DNA from: Legionella beliardensis
GTDB taxonomy: Bacteria > Pseudomonadota > Gammaproteobacteria > Legionellales > Legionellaceae
Length of the DNA: 64,000 bases
Assembly (NCBI RefSeq): GCF_900452395.1
Contig: NZ_UGNV01000001.1
Span: 2,195,501 to 2,259,500 of the forward strand
Direction: 5' to 3'
Of the stretch, positions 25,754 through 35,323 are shown one piece after another (position 1 is the first letter of the stretch; the number at the start of each line of letters is the position of its first letter). The position numbers and the translations under genes are program-made. The notes below the pieces were generated by a model, which saw only the letters and a list, made by a program, of their open reading frames with translations, was not told the origin of the DNA and did not search any database.

Positions 25754-26191
25754 ATGAGTCAATTAGTTCATCTTATTTATGTCAGTACCGCTACAAATGA
25801 ATTTAATGATTCAATGCTTATCAATTTATTAAAGTTAAGTCGCGAAAATAATAATAAAAAGCAAATAACTGGCATTTTACTGTATAAAACAGGCTCTTTC
25901 TTTCAAGTCCTGGAAGGGGCAGACACAGCAATCGAACTATTAATAGACAAAATCAAACTAGACCCAAGGCATCAAGATGTTACGCAAATCATTTATGAAA
26001 CTATTTTTAAACGAGATTTTGCAGAGTGGAGTATGGGGTTTGTGCAATTAGAAGAAAAACAACCAACTGATTTAGAGGGCCTTAATGATTTTTTTGATAC
26101 TGGAAATTGTCTAGCTAATTTAGATGCAGGACGAGCAAAAAAAATTTTACACGCGTTTTCTAAGGGATATTGGCAAAAAACTATTAGATAA
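25754..26191 (+). CDS. BLUF-domain blue-light photoreceptor
   Basis: A 145-residue stand-alone BLUF protein that binds FAD and senses blue light. All key residues of the AppA/BlrP1 type are present with the right spacing: Tyr9 (LIYVST), Asn33, Gln51 (FFQVLEGA), Trp92 and Met94 (EWSMGF). The C-terminal 40 residues are helical and may relay the signal. It precedes an EAL phosphodiesterase gene by 12 bases, so the two genes look like a split version of BLUF-EAL proteins such as Klebsiella BlrP1. A strong AGAGGA ribosome site precedes the ATG. Confidence 0.93.
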   Translation: MSQLVHLIYVSTATNEFNDSMLINLLKLSRENNNKKQITGILLYKTGSFFQVLEGADTAIELLIDKIKLDPRHQDVTQIIYETIFKRDFAEWSMGFVQLEEKQPTDLEGLNDFFDTGNCLANLDAGRAKKILHAFSKGYWQKTIR

Positions 26192-26203
26192 GGTTACAGC
26201 ATT

Positions 26204-26911
26204 ATGGCTACAAAAGTTAATTTTTCTTATGCTTTTCAGCCTATTGTTGATGTAGATAACAAGGTGCCTTATTATTATGAAGCGCTAATTAGAGGCCTTA
26301 ATAATGAACCTCCTACTAATGTATTTGCCCAAATAAGCAGAGTAAGTTTTGCTGATTTTGATCAAGAGGCAAGAGAGCGTGCGATTAAATTAGCTGTGCA
26401 ATTAGGGCTTAAATATGACCTTAGCCTAAATTTCTTACCCAGCAGCTTATCAGCAGGAAATTACCTAGATAGAACTATCGCGGCCTTGAAAGAAAATGAT
26501 TTCAAAACCAATCAACTTATTATTGAAATTACTGAGTCTGAAATCATTCATCATCACCATGATTTTTTATATGGGATTAACAAATGCCGCAGTCAGGGGA
26601 TTAAAATTGCTATAGATGACTTTGGCGCTGGTTACTCAGGTTTAAATTTATTAGTCAACTGCCAGCCTGACATTATCAAACTAGATATACAATTGATACG
26701 TAAGATTGATTCCCACGGCCCAAAACAAGCCGTAGTTAGAGCAATATTAGAGGTTTGTACTGAACTTGGCATTGATGTTATTGCTGAAGGCGTAGAAACA
26801 TTGCCTGAGTACAATTGGTTAAAACAACAAGGCATTTATTTATTTCAAGGTTATTTATTTGCTAAACCTGGTTTTGAATGCTTACCTTCGGTGAGTTATC
26901 CTGAGACTTAA
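26204..26911 (+). CDS. EAL-domain cyclic-di-GMP phosphodiesterase, partner of the BLUF protein
   Basis: A 235-residue protein consisting of one EAL domain. The catalytic set is complete by position: Glu26 (EALIRG), Asn76 (LNFLP), Glu108 (EITE), Asp138-Asp139 (IDDFGAGYSG), Lys159 (KLD), Glu195 (AEGVET) and Gln215 (FQGYLFAKP), and loop 6 is intact, so it should hydrolyse c-di-GMP. It has no sensory domain of its own and lies 12 bases after the BLUF gene, which suggests the BLUF protein acts on it in trans. Confidence 0.93.
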   Translation: MATKVNFSYAFQPIVDVDNKVPYYYEALIRGLNNEPPTNVFAQISRVSFADFDQEARERAIKLAVQLGLKYDLSLNFLPSSLSAGNYLDRTIAALKENDFKTNQLIIEITESEIIHHHHDFLYGINKCRSQGIKIAIDDFGAGYSGLNLLVNCQPDIIKLDIQLIRKIDSHGPKQAVVRAILEVCTELGIDVIAEGVETLPEYNWLKQQGIYLFQGYLFAKPGFECLPSVSYPET

Positions 26912-27107
26912 GTTTATAAAAGATTAAATTATCAACCCCCTCTAGTTAAATAAATTAAACAAAACTATTCTTTTGTATACTTATCCAGTTTACTATTATA
27001 AAAATTTTTACTTAATTGCGCCTTGCATGACGTGTTAACATTAAATCAATAACTCTACTAATTAAGCGAATAAACAATAAAAAATCAAGCCTATAACTGG
27101 TGAGACA

Positions 27108-27611
27108 ATGGATAATAATAAAAATAATAATAAGCCATTAAGCCCTCAATGGACGGCTGCAATTTTTTTTGCAGTATTTGGATTTTTCTTTCTACTTTTA
27201 ACTAAGTATATGTTGCTCTCACTGCAACAAAGTGCCGCACTACCTTTTTTTCCTGCCTCATTGGTAGCCTTAATTACTGGTGGTTTTTTAGGTTATCTAT
27301 TCGGCCAGCAATTAATTAAGGAACGCGCTTGGGGGTATGTATTTCTTTTAGGTCTAGTTATTGGCGTTGTTGCAATTATTCTAATTAGCATCGCAGTCTT
27401 TATACACGCTTATTTCTATGATCCAACGATTATTAATCATTTACAGCATTGGCGAGATTACTTCATTATTTATGGGATAATTTTTTTATCTCTTCTTTTG
27501 ACCGTAGGCCTATGGCTCATCCTATTCATGGGCTTGGCTGCAGTTTATTTTAATAAACGCTTCTGGCCTACCTTGGTAGCTATCGAAAAAAAATCCCTTA
27601 ACAAACCATAA
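27108..27611 (+). CDS. Hypothetical membrane protein, four helices
   Basis: No recognised family. 167 residues: an Asn/Lys-rich cytoplasmic start (MDNNKNNNKPL) and four hydrophobic helices at about 15-38, 45-66, 78-104 and 120-150. No catalytic motif is seen. It lies 8 bases before the nuclease gene at 27620 in the same direction, so the two are probably co-transcribed, but a functional link is not evident. Confidence 0.75.
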   Translation: MDNNKNNNKPLSPQWTAAIFFAVFGFFFLLLTKYMLLSLQQSAALPFFPASLVALITGGFLGYLFGQQLIKERAWGYVFLLGLVIGVVAIILISIAVFIHAYFYDPTIINHLQHWRDYFIIYGIIFLSLLLTVGLWLILFMGLAAVYFNKRFWPTLVAIEKKSLNKP

Positions 27612-27619
27612 AGGCTCTT

Positions 27620-30136
27620 ATGACAATTAGGGCCGATATTTTTAATTTGATGCAACAAGGTGCCACGATTATTACGCCCAATAATCGTCTTGCTCGGGCT
27701 TTAATTGCTGACTTTTACCATACCTATCCAGAGCTTAAGCACCATAAGCCACAGTGCTTTTCCTATTCAGATTTTTTACACGAGCTTTTTAAGAAATATT
27801 GCTATTATAATTCGCATAACCCTATTCCTTTGCTACTTACCACGCAACAACTGCGCCATCTCTTAAAACAAATTATTACCCAAGACGTATTAAACCAATC
27901 ACTTATTGACGAAGTACAAGAGGCATGGATTTATTGCCAACGTTGGCAACTTGATTTTCATGACTCAACTTTTAATTACACATTACAGACACAAAAATTT
28001 CAGCAATGGGTAGCACAATTACAAGACACACTAGATAATTTATCTGCTATTACCGAAGATCAACTCATTCCTTTCTTTTTACAACAGCAAATTGACATCC
28101 AATTAACGCAGGTGGTTTGGTATTGCTTTGATTACTATACGCCTCAGCAACAAGAATTACAGCAGTATTTAACTGCGCAAAACTGCCAGGTTCATCATCT
28201 AGATTTACCTGTTCATGATTCATCACCTGCTCTTTACATTGCTAAAGATGATTATGATGAATACATGCAGCTTATTGATTGGCTTAAAGAGCAATTAGCG
28301 CAAGGCAAAACAAAAATTGGTATTGTTATACCTGATTTAGAAGCGCAAATTCAGCCACTAAAAAGAATGTTACAGCAACATTTTTCCTCAAATAGCTTTA
28401 ATATTTCTTTAGGCCAAACCTTAAATAATTACGAATTAGTTGCGCATGCTCTTTGCTGGTTAAATCTAAATGGCAAAACATTAACTAACCAGCAAGCACG
28501 ACTTTTACTCTATTCGCCTTATCTTGCCGGCTCTTGCAAGGAATTATTGCAGCGTAGTCAAGTTATGCAAGAATCACATTTTTTACAAGAAGAACTGTTT
28601 GATCAAGCAGCCTGGCTTACTGAGCTACAAAAGGCAGCACCGGGGCTTGCTAAACTTTTAAAATCATTAGCAAATTATCCTCACCAGGCCTCACCGCAAG
28701 ACTGGATTAATTTATTTATTAATCGTTTATCCTTATTAGGATTCCCTGGTGAATACCCTTTAAATTCTGAAAGCTACCAATGTTATCAACGTTTCTTAAC
28801 GCTTTTTGATGAATTTAAGCAACTTACATTGCTCACAGAAAAACTGACTGCTACAGAAGCACTGACAGCTTTTGAAACCCTAGCTGCAACCACTATGTTC
28901 CAGCCTGAAAAAAAAGCATCCCACATTCAGATTCTTAATCTTTTAGAAGCCAATGGCTGTTTTTTCGAGGCACTCTGGATTAGCCGTCTGACTGATGAAC
29001 ATCTACCGCCTAAATTTAAATTATCGGCATTTATTCCCATTCAGTTACAAAGAACGCTTGAAATTCCGTTGATTAGTCCCGCCTATCAATTAGAATTAGC
29101 ACAAAAAATGTTTGAACGCTTAAAAAAGAGTGCTTCTCACTGTATCGTTAGTTACTCACGTTTATCTAAAGATAAATATAATCTGCCAAGCCCCCTATTA
29201 GCAGAATTACCCGCCATTTCTCTGCCAGTAAAACATACTACATTGCCTGCTGCCTGGGAAACATACCTTGAAGAATATCAAATAGCATTAAACCCAGATG
29301 AACCAGTCAAAGGCGGCACAGCTGTCTTAGCAAACCAGGCAAAATGCCCATTTCGTGCGTTTGCAGCCCATCGCTTGCATGCTCGAAAAGCAGTAGAAAT
29401 GTCCAGCGGCCCTAACGCCATAGAACGTGGCCAAATTATTCATCGAGTGATGGAGTTAATTTGGGAGTCATTAAAAAATCAGCAAACACTACTGGCGCAA
29501 ACAGTAGAAGAATTAGACAGCTTAATTGAACAAGCAATTGCAGAGGCTCTCGCTCCCTATCAAGAATTACGCCAACACTCTTTTCCACCTTTAATTCAAG
29601 AAATTGAGTTAGCTAGAATTAAGCAATTAGTCGTTTTATGCCTTGATTGGGAGAAGCAGCGGCCGCCTTTTGAAGTTGAAGCATTAGAGTATGCCTTTAC
29701 AGCTCAGCTAGCTGATCTTGATATTAATTTGCGCATTGATAGACTTGATAAGCTTACCAATGGGAAAAAATGGGTTATTGATTACAAAACAAGCATACCA
29801 AGTTATTTACCTTGGCGAGAAGAGCGCCCTCGCGAGCCACAACTATTATTATATGCCCTACTGGATGAGGAAATTACTGCATTAATCTTTACCGGTCTTA
29901 AAGAAGGCCAAATCCTGGTAAAGGGCTTAAGTGAAGAGGCCTGGCCTATTGATGGACTTTCTTGTTTAGACGAAGGTGATACTTGGGCTCAGCGCTTAAC
30001 AGCTTGGAAAGAGCAGCTCTATCAGTTAATACAAGAATACAAGGAAGGCCTTTGCCCCCCTCGTCCTATTCACACTTCAATTTGCCAACAATGTGATTAC
30101 CAAAGCCTTTGCCGATTTGGTATTACGGCTGACTAA
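27620..30136 (+). CDS. AddB/RecB-like PD-(D/E)XK nuclease, probable DNA repair protein
   Basis: 838 residues, like the family annotated as probable DNA repair protein (about 870 residues). The N-terminal part is an inactivated helicase-like region (ATIITPNNRLARALIADF is the remnant of motif I). The C-terminal part is a RecB-type nuclease: HRVMELIWE near 610, the metal-binding Asp of IDRLDKL and the core WVIDYKTS. Four cysteines frame this nuclease (KCPFRAFA, then CQQCDYQSLCRF at the end), the AddB arrangement for an Fe-S cluster. No AddA-like helicase is next to it. Confidence 0.87.
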   Translation: MTIRADIFNLMQQGATIITPNNRLARALIADFYHTYPELKHHKPQCFSYSDFLHELFKKYCYYNSHNPIPLLLTTQQLRHLLKQIITQDVLNQSLIDEVQEAWIYCQRWQLDFHDSTFNYTLQTQKFQQWVAQLQDTLDNLSAITEDQLIPFFLQQQIDIQLTQVVWYCFDYYTPQQQELQQYLTAQNCQVHHLDLPVHDSSPALYIAKDDYDEYMQLIDWLKEQLAQGKTKIGIVIPDLEAQIQPLKRMLQQHFSSNSFNISLGQTLNNYELVAHALCWLNLNGKTLTNQQARLLLYSPYLAGSCKELLQRSQVMQESHFLQEELFDQAAWLTELQKAAPGLAKLLKSLANYPHQASPQDWINLFINRLSLLGFPGEYPLNSESYQCYQRFLTLFDEFKQLTLLTEKLTATEALTAFETLAATTMFQPEKKASHIQILNLLEANGCFFEALWISRLTDEHLPPKFKLSAFIPIQLQRTLEIPLISPAYQLELAQKMFERLKKSASHCIVSYSRLSKDKYNLPSPLLAELPAISLPVKHTTLPAAWETYLEEYQIALNPDEPVKGGTAVLANQAKCPFRAFAAHRLHARKAVEMSSGPNAIERGQIIHRVMELIWESLKNQQTLLAQTVEELDSLIEQAIAEALAPYQELRQHSFPPLIQEIELARIKQLVVLCLDWEKQRPPFEVEALEYAFTAQLADLDINLRIDRLDKLTNGKKWVIDYKTSIPSYLPWREERPREPQLLLYALLDEEITALIFTGLKEGQILVKGLSEEAWPIDGLSCLDEGDTWAQRLTAWKEQLYQLIQEYKEGLCPPRPIHTSICQQCDYQSLCRFGITAD

Positions 30137-30254
30137 ATGATAATAAAATAAGGGCTTGGAAATTTAAGTTTACATTAGTATGTTAGACTATTTTGGTAAT
30201 GTGCTAAATAATAATTTCAACAAATAAGGTGTAGTTGTTATGGGCCATTTGAAA

Positions 30255-30291
30255 CCTGGGTTACGGTCCTTTGGACCTGCACCCAGGCTAC
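30255..30291 (-). repeat. Shortened R1 module
   Basis: CCTGGGTTACGGTCC, a small hairpin GGTCCTTTGGACC and ACCCAGGCTAC: R1 ends around the GGCCC-type hairpin with the GTTTCACTTCG part missing. Confidence 0.6.
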
Positions 30292-30329
30292 ATTGCTATA
30301 CAGGCATTGATAAAACATTTATAAACGGG

Positions 30330-31274
30330 TTAAGCCCGGGAAAAATCAAAAGCTAGCACCTTGCTAATTTGGGAGTAACCTAGAGCCAAGGCAATTAGTC
30401 TATCTATACCTAAAGCAACACCACTGCAGACAGGTAGCCCATATGCTAGAGCGTCTAGTAGATATTCATCTATCATTGGGCAATCTAGAGACTTCATTTT
30501 CCGTAGCGCTAAATCTGCTGCGAAACGACTTTGTTGCGCTTGTGCATCAGTTAATTCATGAAAACCATTGGCCAATTCAATGCCTTTAATATAGATTTCA
30601 AAACGCTCAGCAACCCCATGATTTACTTTGGCAAGAGAAGCTTGTGAGGCAGGGAAATCATAAATTGCGACAGGTGCTGGCAATTCTGCTAAAGCGGGCT
30701 CTATGACATGGCTCATTAATAAAAAAAGATATTGATCCCTATCCTGCTCATCTTGAGCTAATACATTGTCCAAACAATGATACTTTAATTGTGCTTTTAA
30801 TTCGTCAATTGAGACAGTTAAAGGGTTGAGTTGACAAATCTCCTGAAAGACTTGCTGGTAAGTTTTTTTAATTAATGGCGGACAGCCTACAATGAGTTGT
30901 AGTAATTCATCCATTTCTGTCATTAATTCATGATGATCAATACCCAATTGATACCATTCCAGCATGGTAAACTCAGGATTATGCCATCGCCCTAATTCAT
31001 CATCACGAAACACACGTGCTAATTGAAAAATTGGCCCGCTACCTGCTGCAAGTAGCCGCTTCATATGGTATTCAGGGGAAGTTTGCAAATGATATAGTTG
31101 CTCGCGAAAAGTAGCTTTAATATTACTTAGGTAAACATCAGTAATACCAAAACGCGCCATACAAGGTGTTTCTACTTCTAGATAACCCCGCTTGGTAAAA
31201 AAATCACGAAGCTTTGCAAGAATTAATGCACGTGCACGTAAAGTCTTGATGGTTGCGGAAGGTTGCCAAGACAT
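30330..31274 (-). CDS. epmA: Elongation factor P (R)-beta-lysine ligase
   Basis: Attaches (R)-beta-lysine to the conserved lysine of EF-P (GenX/PoxA/YjeA). The 314 residues are a class II LysRS catalytic core without the anticodon domain: VETPCMARFGITD, TSPEYHMKRLLAAG, motif 2 ARVFRDDELGRWHNPEFTML and motif 3 GVALGIDRLIALALG. Its ATG overlaps the sufT stop codon (TGATG), so it is the last gene of the suf operon here. No iron-sulfur role for it is known; the link may be transcriptional only. Confidence 0.93.
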   Translation of the reverse strand: MSWQPSATIKTLRARALILAKLRDFFTKRGYLEVETPCMARFGITDVYLSNIKATFREQLYHLQTSPEYHMKRLLAAGSGPIFQLARVFRDDELGRWHNPEFTMLEWYQLGIDHHELMTEMDELLQLIVGCPPLIKKTYQQVFQEICQLNPLTVSIDELKAQLKYHCLDNVLAQDEQDRDQYLFLLMSHVIEPALAELPAPVAIYDFPASQASLAKVNHGVAERFEIYIKGIELANGFHELTDAQAQQSRFAADLALRKMKSLDCPMIDEYLLDALAYGLPVCSGVALGIDRLIALALGYSQISKVLAFDFSRA

Positions 31275-31606
31275 CAGTAAAAAATTCCCAATTCAAGCTT
31301 GGCTACTTCCGACATTCTCTCCTGCGTCCACATTGGCTCCCAAACTAGCTCAACGGTACAATCACTTACCCCTTCTACTTGATTGACAGCTTGTTCAACA
31401 GTACCTGGAAAGGTTTGTGCCACCGGACAACCTGGGCTTGTTAAAGTCATTTGAATATGGACATGGTGCTTTTCATTGACGTTAATATCGTAAATTAACC
31501 CTAAGTCATAGATATTCACGGGTATTTCGGGATCATATACTGTTTTAAGGGCAGCGATGACGTTTTCTTTTAGCGTATCCTCGTTAAATTTTTTAAAGCC
31601 AAACAT
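31274..31606 (-). CDS. sufT: SUF-associated protein SufT (MIP18/DUF59 family)
   Basis: 110 residues of the MIP18 family, acting in maturation of Fe-S proteins. Family core: VYDPEIPVNIYDLGLIYDI and the Cys-containing LTSPGCPVAQTFPG. It follows sufU by 4 bases and overlaps epmA by one base. Partner of SufBCD-S-U in many bacteria. Confidence 0.93.
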   Translation of the reverse strand: MFGFKKFNEDTLKENVIAALKTVYDPEIPVNIYDLGLIYDINVNEKHHVHIQMTLTSPGCPVAQTFPGTVEQAVNQVEGVSDCTVELVWEPMWTQERMSEVAKLELGIFY

Positions 31607-31610
31607 AACA

Positions 31611-32060
31611 CTACTCCGTACTTACTGGGTTTTGGTTATTATTAATGGCTGCATTAAGAGTATGCCACGCGAGGGTTGCGCATTTAACTCGGGCCGGAAA
31701 AGCCTTTACACCAGCTAACACGGCTAGCTTATCAATAGCGACCCAATTGCTATCCTCATCGCGGGTTAACATATGATGAAACTTTTCAAAAATATGCAGT
31801 ACTTCGTCAACAGGTTTCCCTTTTAATGCTTCAGTCATTAATGATGCTGATGCTTGGGAAATAGCACAGCCGCACCCTAAAAAGCTTAAATCCTCAACAA
31901 TATTGTCATTAATTTTTAGGTAAACGGTTAGCTTATCACCACACAAAGGATTGTAGCCATTTGCAGCTGCAGTGGCATCCTTCATTTGATAATGATTACG
32001 TGGATTGCGATTATGATCGATTATAATTTCTTGATATAACTCACGTAATTCCATGCTCAT
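31611..32060 (-). CDS. sufU: SUF iron-sulfur scaffold / sulfur acceptor SufU
   Basis: 149 residues of the IscU/NifU-like family. Conserved cysteines occur in NPLCGDKL, FLGCGCAISQAS and RVKCATLAWHTL, with the catalytic Asp in CGD, and the SufU-type insertion lies between the second and third Cys sites. In SufU proteins a bound zinc helps accept persulfide from SufS. Its start overlaps the sufS stop (4 bases), and sufT follows at 4 bases. Confidence 0.94.
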   Translation of the reverse strand: MSMELRELYQEIIIDHNRNPRNHYQMKDATAAANGYNPLCGDKLTVYLKINDNIVEDLSFLGCGCAISQASASLMTEALKGKPVDEVLHIFEKFHHMLTRDEDSNWVAIDKLAVLAGVKAFPARVKCATLAWHTLNAAINNNQNPVSTE

Positions 32061-33298
32061 GCAAACACCTCTTTTACTTTATGTAGCACTTTCATGCATG
32101 TATCAATTTCAGCCGTTGTATTGTAAAAAGCTAAAGAAATACGCGTTGTTGCTGCTACATCAAAAAAGCTCATTACCGGCATTGCACAATGGTGGCCACT
32201 GCGGATCGCAATGCCTTCATTATCTAAAATAGTTCCAATATCATGCGCATGAATTTTTCCATGCACAAAAGAGAGAATCGGCACTTTCTGTTTTGCCGTG
32301 CCAATAATCTGATAACCTTTTACATCTAATAAAGCTTGGGTTGCATAGGCTAATAAATAATCTTCATAAGCAGAAACTGCTTCCATGTCTAAGGTTGCTA
32401 AATAATCTAAGGTTGCGCCTAATCCCATCACACCCGCTATATTAGGCGTGCCTGCCTCAAATTTATAAGGGAGTGGTGCGTATTCAGTTGCATCAAAGGT
32501 AACGAAATTAATCATTTCGCCCCCGCCTTGATAGGGAGCCATGTCCTCTAATAACGCTGCTTTGCCCCATAACACGCCGATACCGGTTGGCCCATACATT
32601 TTATGACTTGAAAAGGCATAAAAATCACAGCCTAACTCTTGCACATTCACTGGATAATGCGCGGTCGCTTGAGCACCATCGACTAACACAACTGCACCAT
32701 ATGCATGAGCCATTGCAATCATTTTTTTGATAGGATTTACTGTGCCTAAGGCATTGGATGCATAAGTAATAGCTACAAACTTTGTTTTTTCATTTAATTT
32801 CTTTTCAAATTCTTCTAATAAAATTTCGCCAGAATAAGAAATGGGGGCTACCTGTAATTTTGCACCCGTTTTTTTACAAACCATTTGCCAAGGCACGATG
32901 TTTGAATGATGCTCCATATGCGTAATAAGTATTTCTTCATCCGGTTTAATCCGCGGCGCTACAAAACTTTGCGCAACTAAATTAATGGCTTCTGTTGTAC
33001 CCCGTACAAAAATACATTCATTCACTGCGTGGGCATTAATAAAACGCTGTACTTTTTCGCGTACCTTTTCAAATTGCAACGTTGCACGGGCGCTTAAGGC
33101 ATGGACACCGCGGTGTACATTAGCATTGTCATGGCGGTAGTAATGACTTATTGCGTCGATAACTGCTTTAGGCTTTTGCGTGGTTGCTGCATTGTCAAGA
33201 TAAATAAGCGGATGATTATTAACTTTTTGTTGTAATACCGGAAAATCATTACGAATTGCATGCACGTCAAAGCTGGTATTTAATGTTGCTGTACTCAT
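32057..33298 (-). CDS. sufS: Cysteine desulfurase SufS
   Basis: PLP enzyme of 413 residues that takes sulfur from cysteine for SUF cluster assembly. PLP-binding Lys in AFSSHKMYGPTGIGV, conserved EHHSNIVPW, and the active Cys371 in IRSGHHCAMPVM. Typical class II (SufS) loop lengths. Lies between sufD (3-base gap) and sufU (overlap). Confidence 0.96.
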   Translation of the reverse strand: MSTATLNTSFDVHAIRNDFPVLQQKVNNHPLIYLDNAATTQKPKAVIDAISHYYRHDNANVHRGVHALSARATLQFEKVREKVQRFINAHAVNECIFVRGTTEAINLVAQSFVAPRIKPDEEILITHMEHHSNIVPWQMVCKKTGAKLQVAPISYSGEILLEEFEKKLNEKTKFVAITYASNALGTVNPIKKMIAMAHAYGAVVLVDGAQATAHYPVNVQELGCDFYAFSSHKMYGPTGIGVLWGKAALLEDMAPYQGGGEMINFVTFDATEYAPLPYKFEAGTPNIAGVMGLGATLDYLATLDMEAVSAYEDYLLAYATQALLDVKGYQIIGTAKQKVPILSFVHGKIHAHDIGTILDNEGIAIRSGHHCAMPVMSFFDVAATTRISLAFYNTTAEIDTCMKVLHKVKEVFA

Positions 33299-33301
33299 AC
33301 T

Positions 33302-34573
33302 TCACTCCAACTGCTCATTGATTAAACTTGCTATCCACTCCCGCATTTCAGGGTGGGGAATTTGTTTTAAATTCTCAGAAGCAAAAGCATGGACTAAATA
33401 ACGATTAGCCTGCTCACGAGGAATACCTCGAGTAGCCATATAAAATAAGGCATCCTCATCTAATTGCCCAACGGTTGCGCCATGGGTACAGACTACATCA
33501 TTAGCAAAGATTTCTAATTGTGGCTTAGTATCAACTTCTGCTTGAGCTGATAACAGTAAATTCTTATTTTGCTGCCGCGCTTCAGTATGTTGAGCATGTT
33601 TCGCAACAATGACTTTACCATTAAAAACAGCACGCGCACGCCCAGATAATACGCCTTTATAATCTTGGCAGCTTTGACAGCTAGGGACTTGATGATAAAC
33701 CGTTGTATGATGATCAATATGCTGCTTATCCTTAGGCAAGTAAAGACCATTCATCACACACTGTGCTCGCTCTTCTTCTAAATAGATAGATAAATCACTG
33801 CGAACTAAGTGGCCACCTACATGAATAGAATGGCTTTCAAACTGACTAGCCCTTGTCTGCTTTACGGCTACATGCCCTATATGAAAAGCGCCTTTGCTTT
33901 CATTTTGAATTTTATAGTGAATTAACTTCGCTTGTTCTGCTAAATAGATTTCAGTGATTGAATTAGTAAGATAATTAACTTCTTCCTGGCCATTAAATAG
34001 CTCTATTAGAGTCGCTTGACTACCTAATTCTGCAACAATTAAATGACGAGGATATATGCCTTGCTCTACTTTATCCTGCCAATGCGCCAGTACTATAGGC
34101 TCAGATAAACACACCTGCTTCGGCAAATAAATAAAGACCCCAGTTTGTAAGATTGCGGTGTTTAAAGCATGAAAACCGTGCTCGTGCTTTAATAGTTTTG
34201 CAAGATAAGGTTTAACTTTTTCAGGGTGCCGATTAACTGCGTCTATTAAGGGCAAAACAATTGCCCCTTGAGGCAGCTTCTTAGAAAACTCATCAAGATT
34301 AAGCAGCTGACCATTATAAAGTGTTAATTGCCATCCAAAGGGCGTTAACTGTGTTATTTCTTTTGAATAATTGGAGTCAGCTGTGAGAGAACTATGAAAA
34401 CGCTGCTGCAAAAATGTATCTAGGGCTGTGTATTTCCATTCCTCATTTTTGCGTATTGGAAAACCGTAATGGCTAAACTCTTGCAAAGCTTGCCCTTGCA
34501 ACTCAGCTAACCAAGCATTTGGTAAGCGGTTTGCCTTTGCTTGCTCTTGGTAAAATTCAAGAATGTCGCTCAT
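33302..34573 (-). CDS. sufD: SUF scaffold subunit SufD
   Basis: 423-residue beta-helix partner of SufB in the SufBC2D scaffold. It shows FPIRKNEEWKYTALD near the N-terminus and the C-terminal NDVVCTHGATVGQLDEDALFY with the His that helps cluster assembly, then YMATRGIPREQANRYLVHAF. The start overlaps sufC by 4 bases (ATGA). Confidence 0.95.
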   Translation of the reverse strand: MSDILEFYQEQAKANRLPNAWLAELQGQALQEFSHYGFPIRKNEEWKYTALDTFLQQRFHSSLTADSNYSKEITQLTPFGWQLTLYNGQLLNLDEFSKKLPQGAIVLPLIDAVNRHPEKVKPYLAKLLKHEHGFHALNTAILQTGVFIYLPKQVCLSEPIVLAHWQDKVEQGIYPRHLIVAELGSQATLIELFNGQEEVNYLTNSITEIYLAEQAKLIHYKIQNESKGAFHIGHVAVKQTRASQFESHSIHVGGHLVRSDLSIYLEEERAQCVMNGLYLPKDKQHIDHHTTVYHQVPSCQSCQDYKGVLSGRARAVFNGKVIVAKHAQHTEARQQNKNLLLSAQAEVDTKPQLEIFANDVVCTHGATVGQLDEDALFYMATRGIPREQANRYLVHAFASENLKQIPHPEMREWIASLINEQLE

Positions 34574-35322
34574 GCTTGTTCCTTCTCCTCAAGCCAACTA
34601 TAACCTTTCTTTTCTAACTCTAATGCCAACGATTTATCACCCGACTTAATAATTCGGCCATTCGCTAAAACATGTATAAAATCAGGTTCAATATAATCTA
34701 AGAGCCGCTGATAATGGGTCACAAGAATAATGGCACGCTCAGCTGAACGCATGGCATTAACTCCATGGGAAATAATGCGTAGCGCATCAATATCTAAGCC
34801 TGAGTCTGTTTCATCTAAAATCGCCAATTTAGGTTCAAGCGCAACTAATTGTAGAATTTCATTACGCTTTTTCTCACCACCTGAAAAACCTTCATTAACA
34901 CTGCGGTATAAAAAGCTTTCATCCATGTCTAATAATTGACATATTTTACGTATAAAACTTAAAAATTCGATGGCATCTAAAGGTGCCTTGCCCTGCCCTT
35001 TGCGCACTGCATTAACAGATGCTTTAAGAAAATTAATATTGGTAACGCCTGGAATTTCGACAGGATACTGAAAGGACATAAACAAACCCGCTTGCGCTCG
35101 TTCTTCTGGCGAAAGTGGCAGTAAGTCCTTACCTAAGTAATTAATTTCACCACTAGTCACTGTATAAGCTGGGTGGCCTGCTAGTACTTTAGAAAGCGTA
35201 CTCTTACCTGAGCCATTAGGCCCCATGATGGCATGTACTTCACCAGCATTTACCGTAAGATCAATTCCTCTTAAAATAGGTTGACCATGAATAGCTACAT
35301 TTAATTGATTAATTTTTAACAT
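34570..35322 (-). CDS. sufC: SUF ATPase subunit SufC
   Basis: ABC-type ATPase of 250 residues driving the SufBCD scaffold. Walker A GPNGSGKSTL near 34-43, Q-loop SFQYPVEIPG, signature FSGGEKKRNEI, Walker B LAILDETDSGLD and the switch His in VTHYQRLL. One-base gap to sufB. Confidence 0.97.
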   Translation of the reverse strand: MLKINQLNVAIHGQPILRGIDLTVNAGEVHAIMGPNGSGKSTLSKVLAGHPAYTVTSGEINYLGKDLLPLSPEERAQAGLFMSFQYPVEIPGVTNINFLKASVNAVRKGQGKAPLDAIEFLSFIRKICQLLDMDESFLYRSVNEGFSGGEKKRNEILQLVALEPKLAILDETDSGLDIDALRIISHGVNAMRSAERAIILVTHYQRLLDYIEPDFIHVLANGRIIKSGDKSLALELEKKGYSWLEEKEQA

Positions 35323-35323
35323 A

